A program made the translations under genes and the position numbers. From a virus: 64,000 nucleotides of DNA. The DNA lies in the IMG/VR virus record IMGVR_UViG_3300042991_000780, positions 31,173 to 95,172 of that record. One strand, written 5' to 3'. The first letter of the stretch is position 1. Each line of letters starts with the position of its first letter. The notes beneath the pieces are model-generated. The model saw only the letters and a list, made by a program, of their open reading frames with translations, was not told the origin of the DNA and ran no database searches. Positions 41,471-51,020 of the stretch are shown piece by piece.

Positions 41471-43975
41471 TTATGAAACACCTTTGGTTTTAAAATCATA
41501 TTGTTTTTGAACAAATGCGGGTATTTTAACAACCTTTCTCATGAATTTATCACCGTCAATATTTAATGTTATATCACTTACCATTGCCAACTTCTTATCA
41601 GCAAACTCAACTTTTAATGGTTTTCTCATCATATTTGCAAGATCGGCTAAAGCACCACCACCCCTAACATTCATTTTTGAAATGCTTTCTATTGCTTCTT
41701 TTACTGCAATAAAATCTTCCTTACCACCTGATAATGATGTTTTTATTGATGCTAATGATGTACTTACTTTACTAATATTAAATGCACTTTTTCCAATTGC
41801 ATTTACAGCGATTGCCATTCCAATACCACCACCTAATGTTAATCCTGCAGTAGCCATTGCTGCAGCAATATCAACAATACCTTTAGCAACAATTGGCATA
41901 TCTTTACCAGCATCTTTACTTGCTGTTACAAGTTTAGCAAGTCCCATTCCCATAACACCAATACCTGCAGCAGCAATACCAACACCTGCACCCACTAATG
42001 CAATAGCACCACCAAATGCATATAAACCCGGTGCTGCTGCTGCTGCAGCCGTACTGAATATCATCATAACACCAGCAGCGACAGCACCAATTCCAACAAA
42101 TAAACCAATTGTATTAACAATACTTTTTAATACCTCTGCCTGATCTTTATCCAAACCACTCATTGCTTTTGCAAGTAAACTAATACCTGCAGCAGCAGCA
42201 CCAATACCAGCACCAACACCTAAAGCAGCAGCACCAACACCAGCACCAACACCAGCCATTGCTTTTCCACTAATTCCTTTTGCTGCACCACCTGTTGTTT
42301 CTGTAGCAGTAGTACTACCACGCATAAATGTACCGAACTTTGTTGTTGGTGCACCAGTCTGTTTTGCCATAACAGAACCAGTTTTAACCCAATTATCAGT
42401 TGCTTTATTTATTAAAAATGATGCTGTTTTCCATGCACCAGCAGCAACAACTAAAATTCCAAACGCTTTTGCCCAACCGCCAGAACCACTAACAAATTTA
42501 AGAAGTTTATCTACAAGTGGTTGTACTTTTATTAACAGACCATTTACTGCTTTTAAAATTGGTAAAAGTGATGCTTTTAATAAATTTATTGTTGCTTTAA
42601 ATGTTTCATCAAATGTCATTGCTTGTTTTGCCCTGTCTTTAAGCAATACCTGTTCTTTTGCAAATGAGTTTGCCTGTTCTTTTGTTAATGTGGCAATATC
42701 TCTCATTTGACCACCAAGTTGAACCTCAAATCTTCCGTTTTCCTTATTAAAGATTGCAGCACCCTCAAGAATTTCTTTTTCTTTTGTACTTAAACCCATA
42801 CCAGCCATTTGCTGACGCATTTTTTGAATATCTGCCTGTCTTTCAGCCATTTCGGTTAATGCACTGGCTTCCATACCTAAAGATTTTGCAACAGCAGCAA
42901 GCCTGTCACGGTCAGCCGGACTTATGAATTTTTCAAATGATCCATCTGCCATTTTTCTAAAGGTTACAACACCTTTAGTCATTTCGGTAATTTTCTCAGT
43001 AAATTTAGCAGGGTCATTACGAGAAAGGAATAACATTTCAAATGGATCAGTTTTAGCAAATTCACCACCCATTATTTGTAAGTTTGCTGCTAAGTCAATT
43101 GCACCTTCAAGTGTTCTTGAAACATCAGCAGCATTAAGTGCCTGACCTATATCAACCCTGAACTTTTCAGCATATGCTGCCATTTGTGCAAAACCCTTAA
43201 CGCCTTGCTGGAATGTATATGTGTTTAATTTCTTGAAATTATCATTTACGCTTTTTAAAACTTTTGTTGTGTTTACACCCATTCTTTCGGTTGTATCAAC
43301 AACACCCTGAACATATTCGTTTGTTGTTCTTGCATCAAAACCCATTATTTCAAATTGAGCACCAAGTCTTGTTGCCTGTTCAATACCAAGTCCAGTACCT
43401 TTACCAATTTCGGTAATATCTTTAACCATTTCTGCTGATAAAACACGTGCCCTGCCAGTTTCTTCAGCATATCCGGTCATTATTCCCTGAACATCTTCAA
43501 TAGTACCGCCTAATCTTGTAACATAACCAAGTGATTGTTCAAATGATGCACGCATCATTTCGGCTTTTTGACCGGACATTCCAAGATTAAGAATAGTTTG
43601 ACGAATTACTTTATCTGATTGCTGTAAATAATCCCAACCCTGTTTTAAAAATCCAACCAATCCTCTTGCAGCATCAACTGCTTTTTGTCTCTTATCAACG
43701 GCTTTTTGTAACTGATTATTATATTCTTTTTCGGCTTCAACAATTCCTAATACTTCCTTTTTTTCTGCTTCAGTTAAATCTAATGTTTGTTGTACGAGTT
43801 CCAAACGAATTTGCTGCTGTTCATTAGACTGCAATAATAGATTATAATGAAGTTGTTCGATAAGTCTTCTCTTCTCATCAACATCAGAAGTTGCAATTAC
43901 TGAATTTCTTAAATCATCTTGCTCTTTTTTAAGAGCACGAATAAATTCTAATCTTTTATTATTATCTTCAGCCAT
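41471..43975 (-). CDS. Tail tape measure protein
   Basis: An 834-residue protein. Residues 1-110 are coiled coil (Q/E/L-rich), the middle is helical, and about 480-690 contains Ala/Gly/Val-rich hydrophobic stretches (for example FGILVVAAGAWKTASFL and several GVGAAALG-type repeats) that could span a membrane. This is the usual composition of tape measure proteins, which set tail length and pass to the host membrane with the DNA. It lies next to the hub (gp26-like) and baseplate genes and is preceded by a late motif 20 bases upstream. Confidence 0.8.
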   Translation of the reverse strand: MAEDNNKRLEFIRALKKEQDDLRNSVIATSDVDEKRRLIEQLHYNLLLQSNEQQQIRLELVQQTLDLTEAEKKEVLGIVEAEKEYNNQLQKAVDKRQKAVDAARGLVGFLKQGWDYLQQSDKVIRQTILNLGMSGQKAEMMRASFEQSLGYVTRLGGTIEDVQGIMTGYAEETGRARVLSAEMVKDITEIGKGTGLGIEQATRLGAQFEIMGFDARTTNEYVQGVVDTTERMGVNTTKVLKSVNDNFKKLNTYTFQQGVKGFAQMAAYAEKFRVDIGQALNAADVSRTLEGAIDLAANLQIMGGEFAKTDPFEMLFLSRNDPAKFTEKITEMTKGVVTFRKMADGSFEKFISPADRDRLAAVAKSLGMEASALTEMAERQADIQKMRQQMAGMGLSTKEKEILEGAAIFNKENGRFEVQLGGQMRDIATLTKEQANSFAKEQVLLKDRAKQAMTFDETFKATINLLKASLLPILKAVNGLLIKVQPLVDKLLKFVSGSGGWAKAFGILVVAAGAWKTASFLINKATDNWVKTGSVMAKQTGAPTTKFGTFMRGSTTATETTGGAAKGISGKAMAGVGAGVGAAALGVGAGIGAAAAGISLLAKAMSGLDKDQAEVLKSIVNTIGLFVGIGAVAAGVMMIFSTAAAAAAPGLYAFGGAIALVGAGVGIAAAGIGVMGMGLAKLVTASKDAGKDMPIVAKGIVDIAAAMATAGLTLGGGIGMAIAVNAIGKSAFNISKVSTSLASIKTSLSGGKEDFIAVKEAIESISKMNVRGGGALADLANMMRKPLKVEFADKKLAMVSDITLNIDGDKFMRKVVKIPAFVQKQYDFKTKGVS

Positions 43976-43995
43976 GATTTAGGATTACATTTTAT

Positions 43996-44003
43996 ATAAA
44001 TAC
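43996..44003 (-). promoter_or_regulatory. Late-promoter motif GTATTTAT
   Basis: Minus strand TTGTATTTATATAAAA, 20 bases before the tape measure ATG. Confidence 0.55.
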
Positions 44004-44005
44004 AA

Positions 44006-44034
44006 AAGACCAAGATTTTTATCGTCTTGGTCTT
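44006..44034. terminator. Hairpin at the end of the gp26-like transcription unit
   Basis: Nine-base stem AAGACCAAG/CTTGGTCTT (44006-44014, 44026-44034) overlapping the stop codon of the 59-residue gene. The T-run after it on the minus strand is short, so termination may be partial. The late motif of the tape measure gene follows directly. Confidence 0.6.
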
Positions 44035-44198
44035 ACATTACTTTTATTTCTTTCTTTTTCAATCATATTTTCGATTTCTTCATTCTCTTTTTGTAAAAGA
44101 TATAAAAAATGTCGTCTTTTATATACAGGTATATTTTCTACATAATCTGCCTGAAACTTAGCGTGTTTGGTTAAGACGTAGATTTCTTCATTAACCAT
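44019..44198 (-). CDS. Small (59 aa) tail/baseplate assembly-type protein
   Basis: ATG at 44196-44198, stop at 44019-44021. The sequence starts MVNEEIYVLTKHAKFQADYV and ends with a basic coiled helix (NMIEKERNKSNVRPRR). It lies 17 bases after the gp26-like gene and before the tape measure gene, the usual place for small hub-assembly or tail chaperone proteins in T4-like phages. The frame is intact and well composed. Role is inferred from position only. Confidence 0.65.
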   Translation of the reverse strand: MVNEEIYVLTKHAKFQADYVENIPVYKRRHFLYLLQKENEEIENMIEKERNKSNVRPRR

Positions 44199-44215
44199 TT
44201 TTTTATAATCACCCG

Positions 44216-45136
44216 CTAAGTGCTTGGGAAAAAAAAATCTAAGCCGAGCGTTAAAAATGCCTCAAATTTATATCCGTCTTTGGTTGTAAATTCATATTTC
44301 ATATCAACATCAGGACTTACTGCCATAACTTTTCTGCGAATTGTAAGTGCATCTAATGCTGGCATAGCATCAATAAATTTATCAATATATGATCTGTCAG
44401 TCTTTTCATTAATAGCAATAACATGTGCTTTTAATTTTAATGTTGGATAATCACTTACGTCATTTCCATATGCTTCTTTTATTGCTTCTGCCTTTTTAAA
44501 TATTGTTGCATCTTCACCAGATGTTAAAAGTCTGAAGGTAACAATCTTCTTACGCATAGGTATTTCAACTCTAAAATGACCATTTTCATCCGGCATTTCA
44601 GTTAATTCCTTATATTTTAACTGAAGCAGATCAACTTTTGCCGGGAAGGTTATACCATTACGTGGATCAGTAACTTGTACTGAATAATCTGCACCATAAC
44701 TTGAAGTACGTAAGAAAAGAATAATTGCATTCCTGTCACCAGCCAATAATTCATCTGGTTTAATTCCCGGAGTTTTAATTTTTCTTTTTAACAACATGTT
44801 TAAAAGTTCACCGCTATCAATCAAAGATGGTGTTGTTATTAAATCCTCATCTTTTGATGTCATATATTCAACAGCAACTTCAGAAAGTTTGTGTGAATAA
44901 AAAACACCTTTTGATGGTAATTTAACAATTTCATATGAAGTCATTAAATCAGGATCAGTTTCCTTTGACATCATTTTCGAATAATCCTCTGGACTCATTA
45001 CTGGTGGTTTTGGAATTGATGTTGGGGTTGCCATTTGTTTTTCATCGGCAATAACATCCTTACCAGTTCCCTGCTTGTATTTTTTTAATACTTCAGAAAT
45101 TGATTCTTTTTGTGGTACATGACTTTCGTTTTCCAT
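44216..45136 (-). CDS. T4 gp26-like baseplate hub protein
   Basis: A 306-residue protein. After a disordered Pro/Lys/Gln-rich start (1-60) comes YEIVKLPSKGVFYSHKLSEV near 68-87 and a conserved-looking ILFLRTSSYGADY near 140. This pattern, LPSKG-x-FY then TSKDED, is that of the T4 baseplate protein family (gp26-type). It is first in a late transcription unit with the 59-residue gene, and its late motif lies 36 bases before the ATG. Confidence 0.7.
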   Translation of the reverse strand: MENESHVPQKESISEVLKKYKQGTGKDVIADEKQMATPTSIPKPPVMSPEDYSKMMSKETDPDLMTSYEIVKLPSKGVFYSHKLSEVAVEYMTSKDEDLITTPSLIDSGELLNMLLKRKIKTPGIKPDELLAGDRNAIILFLRTSSYGADYSVQVTDPRNGITFPAKVDLLQLKYKELTEMPDENGHFRVEIPMRKKIVTFRLLTSGEDATIFKKAEAIKEAYGNDVSDYPTLKLKAHVIAINEKTDRSYIDKFIDAMPALDALTIRRKVMAVSPDVDMKYEFTTKDGYKFEAFLTLGLDFFFPST

Positions 45137-45171
45137 TTTTATAAATTTTTATACTTTATTATTGTTTTTTG

Positions 45172-45179
45172 ATAAATAC
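45172..45179 (-). promoter_or_regulatory. Late-promoter motif GTATTTAT
   Basis: Minus strand CAGTATTTATCAAAAA, 36 bases before the gp26-like gene. The remaining divergent spacer up to 45284 shows no clear plus-strand promoter. Confidence 0.5.
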
Positions 45180-45284
45180 TGTAAAAAAAATTTTGTACTA
45201 ATTCAAGATTTTTAATTTAAATACGTATTAGTATATGTAGTTAATTATAATTTTAATATACACAATTATCTAAAGTAAAGGTTT

Positions 45285-45566
45285 ATGGAAAAAAAATTAT
45301 TAGTCTTTTATGTTGGCGTTGCTGGTGTACGCTCAGAAGATATCGTAGATTTTATTAAGAAAATAACAGAAAGAATAACACCAGAAACATTTCAGGGTGA
45401 AATTATTATTATTCCAACACAATCAATGGAAACAAGAGTAGAGTGTATTGATCCAAAATACATAACAAAAAAAGAATTGATTGATCAGCATACTGAATTG
45501 ATGAAAAAATTACACGAAGAACTTCACTTTCAGTTGGAAGAAATAAAAAAAGAAAAAAATGCATAA
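45285..45566 (+). CDS. Hypothetical protein, first gene of the gp55 operon
   Basis: A 93-residue protein: a beta-alpha-beta start (LLVFYVGVAGV, then RITPETFQGEIIIIP), followed by a long charged helix. It overlaps the next gene by eight bases. Conserved family not recognised. It begins the plus-strand operon that ends with the late sigma factor. Confidence 0.6.
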   Translation: MEKKLLVFYVGVAGVRSEDIVDFIKKITERITPETFQGEIIIIPTQSMETRVECIDPKYITKKELIDQHTELMKKLHEELHFQLEEIKKEKNA

Positions 45567-46302
45567 GAAAATACGAGTAGGAATTGATATCAATGAAGTT
45601 CTGAGGGCAAGATGGCTTCAATTTGATAGATTTTACGTGCAAGAGTTCGGTGAAGAAGGTGTTCCAAAAGAACATCCATATGTTTATGATTTTTTTAAAC
45701 ACTATCAATGGAAAGATACTGTTGAAAAAATTAAAGAACTAAAAGAACCTGAAGATATGCCTGATAATATTAATCCGGTTCATTATCTGCCCGAAGAAAA
45801 AACAGGTGAAGTAGATGCTGATGCATTTATATTTAAAAAAGAAAAAGAAATTGAATTGACCGCCCGTGATGTGTATGATCGATTCATGTATGAAGATTTC
45901 GCATTTGAAATTTTCGGGTCAGCAACCATGATGTATAAAGGAATGGATTTACATCTTAAAAATTTCTTATATAAGTATTGGAATTATATTGATTTTACCA
46001 TAATGTCGGTTGAAAACATCTTTACGATTCCACCAACATTATTCTTTTTAAGTAAAATAACCAGCAGATTCAAGAAATATAAATTTGTTGAAGAATCACA
46101 CCAGATGTGGGATGATGTTGATATTCTAATCACATCCGATCCTGAACTTCTAAAAATTGGTACACCTTGGGGAAGAAAATTGATTAAGGTTAAACGTCCC
46201 TATAATGAAGATATAAAAGCAGGTTCATTAGAAATATTACAAATCAATGACCTGATTGACAATAAAGAATTTGAAAAAATAATTAAATATAAAAACAAAT
46301 AA
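45559..46302 (+). CDS. HAD-like protein of unknown function
   Basis: A 247-residue protein. RVGIDINEVLRARW near 5-18 takes the place of HAD motif I (D-x-N rather than D-x-D), and a later DDVDILITSDPELL near 188 fits the acidic motif IV region. The loss of the second Asp suggests a nucleotidase-like fold that may be inactive. It lies upstream of two glycosyltransferase-like genes. Assignment weak. Confidence 0.5.
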   Translation: MHKKIRVGIDINEVLRARWLQFDRFYVQEFGEEGVPKEHPYVYDFFKHYQWKDTVEKIKELKEPEDMPDNINPVHYLPEEKTGEVDADAFIFKKEKEIELTARDVYDRFMYEDFAFEIFGSATMMYKGMDLHLKNFLYKYWNYIDFTIMSVENIFTIPPTLFFLSKITSRFKKYKFVEESHQMWDDVDILITSDPELLKIGTPWGRKLIKVKRPYNEDIKAGSLEILQINDLIDNKEFEKIIKYKNK

Positions 46303-46305
46303 AAA

Positions 46306-47454
46306 ATGAGTACAGTTAATTTAAGTGAAGAAGCACAAAAGGCTGAACAAGAAAAAATAGAAAAGATCAAAGCATCTTTGGAAAGACTAAATAGCAAAAA
46401 ATCAAAATTCATTTTCTGTGTACCGGAATCTCAAAATCCAGTAGCAAGCATATATGAAATATTTTTTCATGCAACAGTTGTGAAAAATATGGGATTTGAT
46501 GTTACAATAATGGTTGAAAAACCCGATTATACAGCACCAACATGGATTGAAAAAGAATTGGTAAACCACAAGTTTATGGCAATGTCCGATCCAAAACTAA
46601 CCGTAAGTATTGATGATGTAATGATAATACCAGAAATCTATTCAAACATTATGGAGCAAACAAAAAAATTACCATGTCTACGAATAGGATTACTTCAGTC
46701 CATTGATTATATGGTTAACTCATTAGTACCGGGAACGGATTGGTCATCATTTGGTATTCGTGACATCGTTACGACATCTGATGTACTTAAAGAAATGGTT
46801 GAGATGTATTATGGTAAGAAATTCAACATCAAGACTTACAATATCGGAATTCCTGAATATTTTGAGAAGTCAAAAGTACCGCAAAAACCAGTAATATCAA
46901 TCGTTGGCAGAAATCCAAACGAAATTTCAAAACTTGTTAAATTGTTTTTCAGTAAATATCCACAATATAGTTGGGTAACATTTGACCCAATGCTTACAAA
47001 GAGCAAACCACCACAAGCAATGAGAAGAATTGACTTCGCAAAAAGATTGCAAGGTAATTTTGCTGCAGTGTGGGTTGACAGAATTTCAAGTTTCGGAACA
47101 TTTCCACTTGAATGCATGAAATCAGGAGTAGTTCCAATTTGTTTAAAACCTGATGTTATGCCGGAATACTTACTTGAAAGAGATGAGAAGGGTGTTGCAG
47201 TGAAAACTGCCGATGGTGCTGGTTTATGGACAGATAGTTTTTATGATCTTCCAATGTTGATTGGTGAAGCACTTGTTAAATTCTTGGATGACAGCATTTC
47301 ACCTGAATTATATGAAGCAATGGAAAAGATTGCATCAAAATACAATCAGGCTGATTCTGAAAAAAGACTCACTGAAATCTATCAGGAATTTATTGATAGA
47401 AGAATTAAACTACTTGAGGAAGCACTTATTGTTCCAGCAGTTGAACAAAAATAA
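46306..47454 (+). CDS. GT-B-fold glycosyltransferase-like protein
   Basis: A 382-residue protein. A charged N-terminal helix (1-33) precedes a Rossmann-like half (KFIFCVPESQNPVASIYEIFFH). The second half has PVISIVGRNPNEISKLVKLF near 202 and SFGTFPLECMKSGVVPICLKP near 265, which is the GT4 E-x7-E type donor site. It is followed by a GT2 gene. Two glycosyltransferases outside the main sugar operon and beside late genes suggest virion or DNA glycosylation; that is inference. Confidence 0.65.
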   Translation: MSTVNLSEEAQKAEQEKIEKIKASLERLNSKKSKFIFCVPESQNPVASIYEIFFHATVVKNMGFDVTIMVEKPDYTAPTWIEKELVNHKFMAMSDPKLTVSIDDVMIIPEIYSNIMEQTKKLPCLRIGLLQSIDYMVNSLVPGTDWSSFGIRDIVTTSDVLKEMVEMYYGKKFNIKTYNIGIPEYFEKSKVPQKPVISIVGRNPNEISKLVKLFFSKYPQYSWVTFDPMLTKSKPPQAMRRIDFAKRLQGNFAAVWVDRISSFGTFPLECMKSGVVPICLKPDVMPEYLLERDEKGVAVKTADGAGLWTDSFYDLPMLIGEALVKFLDDSISPELYEAMEKIASKYNQADSEKRLTEIYQEFIDRRIKLLEEALIVPAVEQK

Positions 47455-47479
47455 TTTTAAATTAAAAAAGTATAAAAAA

Positions 47480-48286
47480 ATGAATATATCAGTAATAATT
47501 CCAGTTCATGAATATAATGATGCATTATCTTCTTATTTAGATAAAGCGGTTGAATCAATTGCAAAACAAGAAGGTATAGAAGAACTACCAACAGTAGTTA
47601 TTGTAGCACCAGATGATGTTTTAAAAGTTTTAATACCTAAAATTTCAGCAGAAACACATCCAAACATTTCCTTCATAAAAAATGAAGGTAAAACAGACTA
47701 TCAATCACAAGTAAATCTTGCTGTTAAATCAATAACTACCGAATATTTCTCGGTACTTGAATTCGATGATGAATACAGTTTAACGTTTTTTAGAATTGTC
47801 GATAAATATATCAAGGCATATCCAGAAATCGATATTTTCTTAACAATGATGATCGAAGCCAATGATAAGAATGTTGGTATTAAGTTAACTAACGAATCAG
47901 TATGGGCACAACAGTTTGTGGGTGAGAATGGTGAGATAGGTTATTTAAACCTTAACATCATGAAACAATATACAGATTTTAAACTATCAGGTGCTGTAAT
48001 TAAGAAAGCGGAATTTGAAAATCTTGGTGGATATAAAGCAAATATTAAGTTGAGTTTCATGTATGAATTCATACTCAGAGCATTAAATAATGCATGCAAG
48101 ATATTTTCAATTCCAAAAATAGGATATAGACATTTAGCAATAAGAGAAGGAAGTTTATCGGACACCTTAGTTAAAGAGATGCCGATAAACGAAAGAAAAT
48201 TCTGGTTTGAAGTTGCACAGAGAGAATCAAATTTTACTGGTGACAGGGAAATTGATATGTCGCAACTCAAAGTTGAACAAAAATAA
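47480..48286 (+). CDS. Glycosyltransferase family 2
   Basis: A 268-residue protein. I start it at the ATG at 47480 (MNISVIIPVHEYNDAL), because the open frame upstream lies inside the preceding gene. VLEFDDEYSLTFFR near 93 is the metal site and the C-terminal IGYRHLAIREGSL resembles acceptor loops of GT2. An A-rich leader precedes it. Co-transcribed with the GT-B gene and the gp55 gene. Confidence 0.75.
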   Translation: MNISVIIPVHEYNDALSSYLDKAVESIAKQEGIEELPTVVIVAPDDVLKVLIPKISAETHPNISFIKNEGKTDYQSQVNLAVKSITTEYFSVLEFDDEYSLTFFRIVDKYIKAYPEIDIFLTMMIEANDKNVGIKLTNESVWAQQFVGENGEIGYLNLNIMKQYTDFKLSGAVIKKAEFENLGGYKANIKLSFMYEFILRALNNACKIFSIPKIGYRHLAIREGSLSDTLVKEMPINERKFWFEVAQRESNFTGDREIDMSQLKVEQK

Positions 48287-48311
48287 CTTGAATTGTTGAT
48301 GTTATGCTTAG

Positions 48312-49064
48312 ATGAAAGTAAATAAAAATAATGTGCCATATTTTGCAGAAAAAGAAGAACAGGCTGTTATTGATTATATAAATTCTACATCACAGGAAGA
48401 AAAAAATAGAATTTATAATCAAATCCTGATCGAACCTTTCAGAAAAATGATACAATCCATTTTAAGACGTTATCCGATACATATCGGAAACTACGAAATG
48501 GATGAAGTTGAAGCAAATGCGTTGACTCATTTAATTGAGCACATGGTCAGGTTTAATCCGAATAAAATAACTAAATCCGGGAATAAAACTAAAGCGTTTA
48601 GTTACTGTCAAACAATTATTAGGAATTATTATAAGGATCACAGTAAAAAAAGTTATACTGAGAAAAAAATTAATTTATCGTTTGATGATTATATTGATGA
48701 AATTAATGAAAGTATCGAATATTCCTATGAAATAGAAACTGAAAGTCAAAATCGACTTGAAGAATTAATTAATTGTGTTGTAAAAAAAATAGAAACAAAA
48801 ATTGATGATGATCCCGTAATGAAAAAAAATGAAGTGGTTGTTGGTGATGCAATAATTAATGTTTTGAAAAATTGGCACATTTTATTCATGGAAAATACCC
48901 CGGAAGGAAAATACAATAAAAGAATAACTAATAAGTTTCAAAAGAATAAAATTTTGTTGTTTCTAAAAGAACAAACTGGTTTGTCAACAAAAGAAATAAG
49001 GATTGCAATAAAACCATTCAAAGAAATCTATTTCGTTGAAAAATCAGGCTATTTTGATGATTAA
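48312..49064 (+). CDS. 55: gp55-like late sigma factor
   Basis: A 250-residue protein. FRKMIQSILRRYPIHIGNYEMDEVEANALTHLI (about residues 50-82) and KAFSYCQTIIRNYYKDH near 96-112 follow the pattern of T4-type gp55: a sigma region 2-like core that redirects host RNA polymerase to late promoters. It is somewhat longer than T4 gp55 (185), with a C-terminal basic extension that could carry sliding-clamp contact. It gives a reader for the repeated GTATTTAT motif found before late genes here. Confidence 0.75.
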   Translation: MKVNKNNVPYFAEKEEQAVIDYINSTSQEEKNRIYNQILIEPFRKMIQSILRRYPIHIGNYEMDEVEANALTHLIEHMVRFNPNKITKSGNKTKAFSYCQTIIRNYYKDHSKKSYTEKKINLSFDDYIDEINESIEYSYEIETESQNRLEELINCVVKKIETKIDDDPVMKKNEVVVGDAIINVLKNWHILFMENTPEGKYNKRITNKFQKNKILLFLKEQTGLSTKEIRIAIKPFKEIYFVEKSGYFDD

Positions 49065-49082
49065 CGTAAAATAAATTAATGT

Positions 49083-49090
49083 GTATTTAT
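49083..49090 (+). promoter_or_regulatory. Late-promoter motif GTATTTAT
   Basis: GTGTATTTATAAG, 20 bases before the ATG at 49110. It starts the plus-strand structural operon 49110-52524. Confidence 0.55.
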
Positions 49091-49109
49091 AAGTACTAAA
49101 ACTATAAAA

Positions 49110-49499
49110 ATGCCAAGACCAACAAGAAGACAACTAAAATTCGATGAAGATAGTGTGAATAAACTTCTTCAGGAAATATATGATGAAAGTCATAATATTA
49201 AAGCAAAAATTGCCAGACTTTTTACTAAATGGGAATTAAAAGTAAAAGAAGGTGGTGAAATTCAGGCAATTGGTGATCAGATAGTTAAACTTATCTCAGC
49301 CGAAGCAAAAAACCAAGATCAGAAAATCATGCTTCTTAGATATTTAAAAGAAGTTGTATTTGATAACAAAACTGGCAACGGTGAAGTAAAAACAAACACT
49401 GATAAAGAAAGTGTTTCTGCTGACAGAAGAAGTGAACTATTAAGTATGGTTCAAAAAGAATTAGATAAAAAAGATCAGGAAAGAAGAGATAATAATTAA
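49110..49499 (+). CDS. Hypothetical charged helical protein
   Basis: A 129-residue protein with a basic start (MPRPTRRQLKF) and helical middle, ending in a Lys/Glu/Asp-rich helix. Size, basic start and position at the head of a late operon would suit a small terminase or tail-completion protein, but no motif decides. It overlaps the next gene's ATG by one base (ATGA-type TAATG). Confidence 0.55.
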   Translation: MPRPTRRQLKFDEDSVNKLLQEIYDESHNIKAKIARLFTKWELKVKEGGEIQAIGDQIVKLISAEAKNQDQKIMLLRYLKEVVFDNKTGNGEVKTNTDKESVSADRRSELLSMVQKELDKKDQERRDNN

Positions 49500-50827
49500 T
49501 GAGTCTATTAGACAAAAAACAAGATATTTTTGACAAAATTGGAGCATTTACGTCAATGCAAAAATCAATTGCCGAACAGGGTAAGCAATTGAAATCCAGA
49601 GTTCAAAACACATTTTCCTCAATCAATAATAAGGATGATGTGATTGCTTTTTTGCTTGATGCTCTAAAAACCATTGCAGGTTCGGAAGCAATAAAACAAC
49701 AAGTAGGTGAATTATTAACAACCTTTCTTGATGGTGCTGAAGATGATGCAAAAGAATTTCTAAAAAAACAATTAATACAATACGATTCCGGCAAATCAAT
49801 AGACACAACACAATTTAGTTCTGGAATCACAGTACAGGCAAAAAGTATTGATTATGCAATGCAATTACCAATTCCACCAGATAGTGAAACAGGTAATTTA
49901 TTATATGGAGTACAAAACTCATATAATAGAAGTGCACATGATGCCATAGCAAATCCCGGAACTGATGTTGCTTACAACAATCTATATATCAATTATGATA
50001 TAAATTTAGATAGTTTTACCTTTAAACCAAAAATTGCAGTTAGTCCAGTACCAACAGTGGGTGAATGGCTTGGTAGTTATATTGATGATGCTGTTATTAT
50101 TGACAAAAAAGAATTCGTATCGAAAGTTATGGACAGCATATACGGCACAATATCAAAGAAACTAAATAAAAGCGTTGAACAAACATACGAAGAATTACAA
50201 GTCCAAAAATTAATTGAGCAATTAATGGAAGGTAATGATTCGTTTGTAATAAATCAATCTGATTTTGATGAGTTGTTAGAAAAAGCCAAACAACTGGTAG
50301 ATGGTGTCGTTTACTATGATTTGGGTTGCGGTTTAATGGCTGCTGAATTCCCATTTAGCGGAATGACAGACCTTATTTCAACAATATCTGGATCGACAGA
50401 TAGTTATGTTGTTGCAAATGCCATAGAAGGTACGATAAATGAAAGCACAAAAGATAATCAAGAAGCAACTGCTGAAAACAGACAAACAATACGTGATGGA
50501 TTTTTCAGTAGACTAATCAAGTTATTTACCGTCAAACTTATTGAAGCAATAACAACAGCACCACAAATTAGGACATTACTTGCAATAACAAGTGCAATAA
50601 AAAATGATGGCGTTGCTGTAATTGGAAAAATAACGGAAGATATGAAAAACTATAAAATCTTCATTCAGTGTATGATACAAGATTTAATCAGAATGATATC
50701 TGAATTTATATTTACCCTTGCTATCGGATATTTGATTGTGCTGTTAAAACCAATAATAAAAAAAATATATGAAGAAAAAATAAAACAATATGTTGAAATT
50801 GTTCAAAGCCTTACAATAAAAATTTAA
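49499..50827 (+). CDS. Putative virion structural protein with C-terminal hydrophobic helix
   Basis: A 442-residue protein. N-terminal coiled helices (1-90) lead to a beta-rich middle (YIDDAVIIDKKEFV) and, near residues 400-420, a hydrophobic run (FIFTLAIGYLIVLLKPII) that could cross a membrane or pack in a core. The rest is helical. Downstream genes encode spike and baseplate parts, so a baseplate or tail-tip role is likely. Family not recognised. Confidence 0.55.
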   Translation: MSLLDKKQDIFDKIGAFTSMQKSIAEQGKQLKSRVQNTFSSINNKDDVIAFLLDALKTIAGSEAIKQQVGELLTTFLDGAEDDAKEFLKKQLIQYDSGKSIDTTQFSSGITVQAKSIDYAMQLPIPPDSETGNLLYGVQNSYNRSAHDAIANPGTDVAYNNLYINYDINLDSFTFKPKIAVSPVPTVGEWLGSYIDDAVIIDKKEFVSKVMDSIYGTISKKLNKSVEQTYEELQVQKLIEQLMEGNDSFVINQSDFDELLEKAKQLVDGVVYYDLGCGLMAAEFPFSGMTDLISTISGSTDSYVVANAIEGTINESTKDNQEATAENRQTIRDGFFSRLIKLFTVKLIEAITTAPQIRTLLAITSAIKNDGVAVIGKITEDMKNYKIFIQCMIQDLIRMISEFIFTLAIGYLIVLLKPIIKKIYEEKIKQYVEIVQSLTIKI

Positions 50828-50839
50828 TTACATAAAAAG

Positions 50840-51019
50840 ATGATAGTAGATCAGAAAGTAAACAAGCAATTTGTTGGAGCATACCTTATTGATGCTGGTG
50901 ACATCAATGGTATTCAACTCGCAACATGCACCAAACCAAATTGGTTCAGAAGATTAATGACCAGATGGTTTGTTGGTTGGAAATGGGTTAGCGTAAAACA
51001 ACTAAAAGCAATTAAGTAA
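50840..51019 (+). CDS. Small (59 aa) basic hypothetical protein
   Basis: ATG at 50840, TAA at 51017-51019, between two operon genes with gaps of 12 and 1 bases. It reads MIVDQKVNKQFVGAYLIDAG and ends with a Trp/Arg/Lys-rich half (NWFRRLMTRWFVGWKWVSV). Tight operon spacing and codon use like the neighbours support it. Function unknown. Confidence 0.6.
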   Translation: MIVDQKVNKQFVGAYLIDAGDINGIQLATCTKPNWFRRLMTRWFVGWKWVSVKQLKAIK

Positions 51020-51020
51020 T

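Noticed and set aside
41541-42143. 200-residue plus-strand frame
   Set aside because: Shadow of the Ala/Gly-rich part of the tape measure gene; its Ile/Ala/Pro composition is that of an antisense reading.
47261-47479. Upstream extension of the glycosyltransferase frame
   Set aside because: It lies within the preceding gene; the ATG at 47480 starts a typical GT2 N-terminus.
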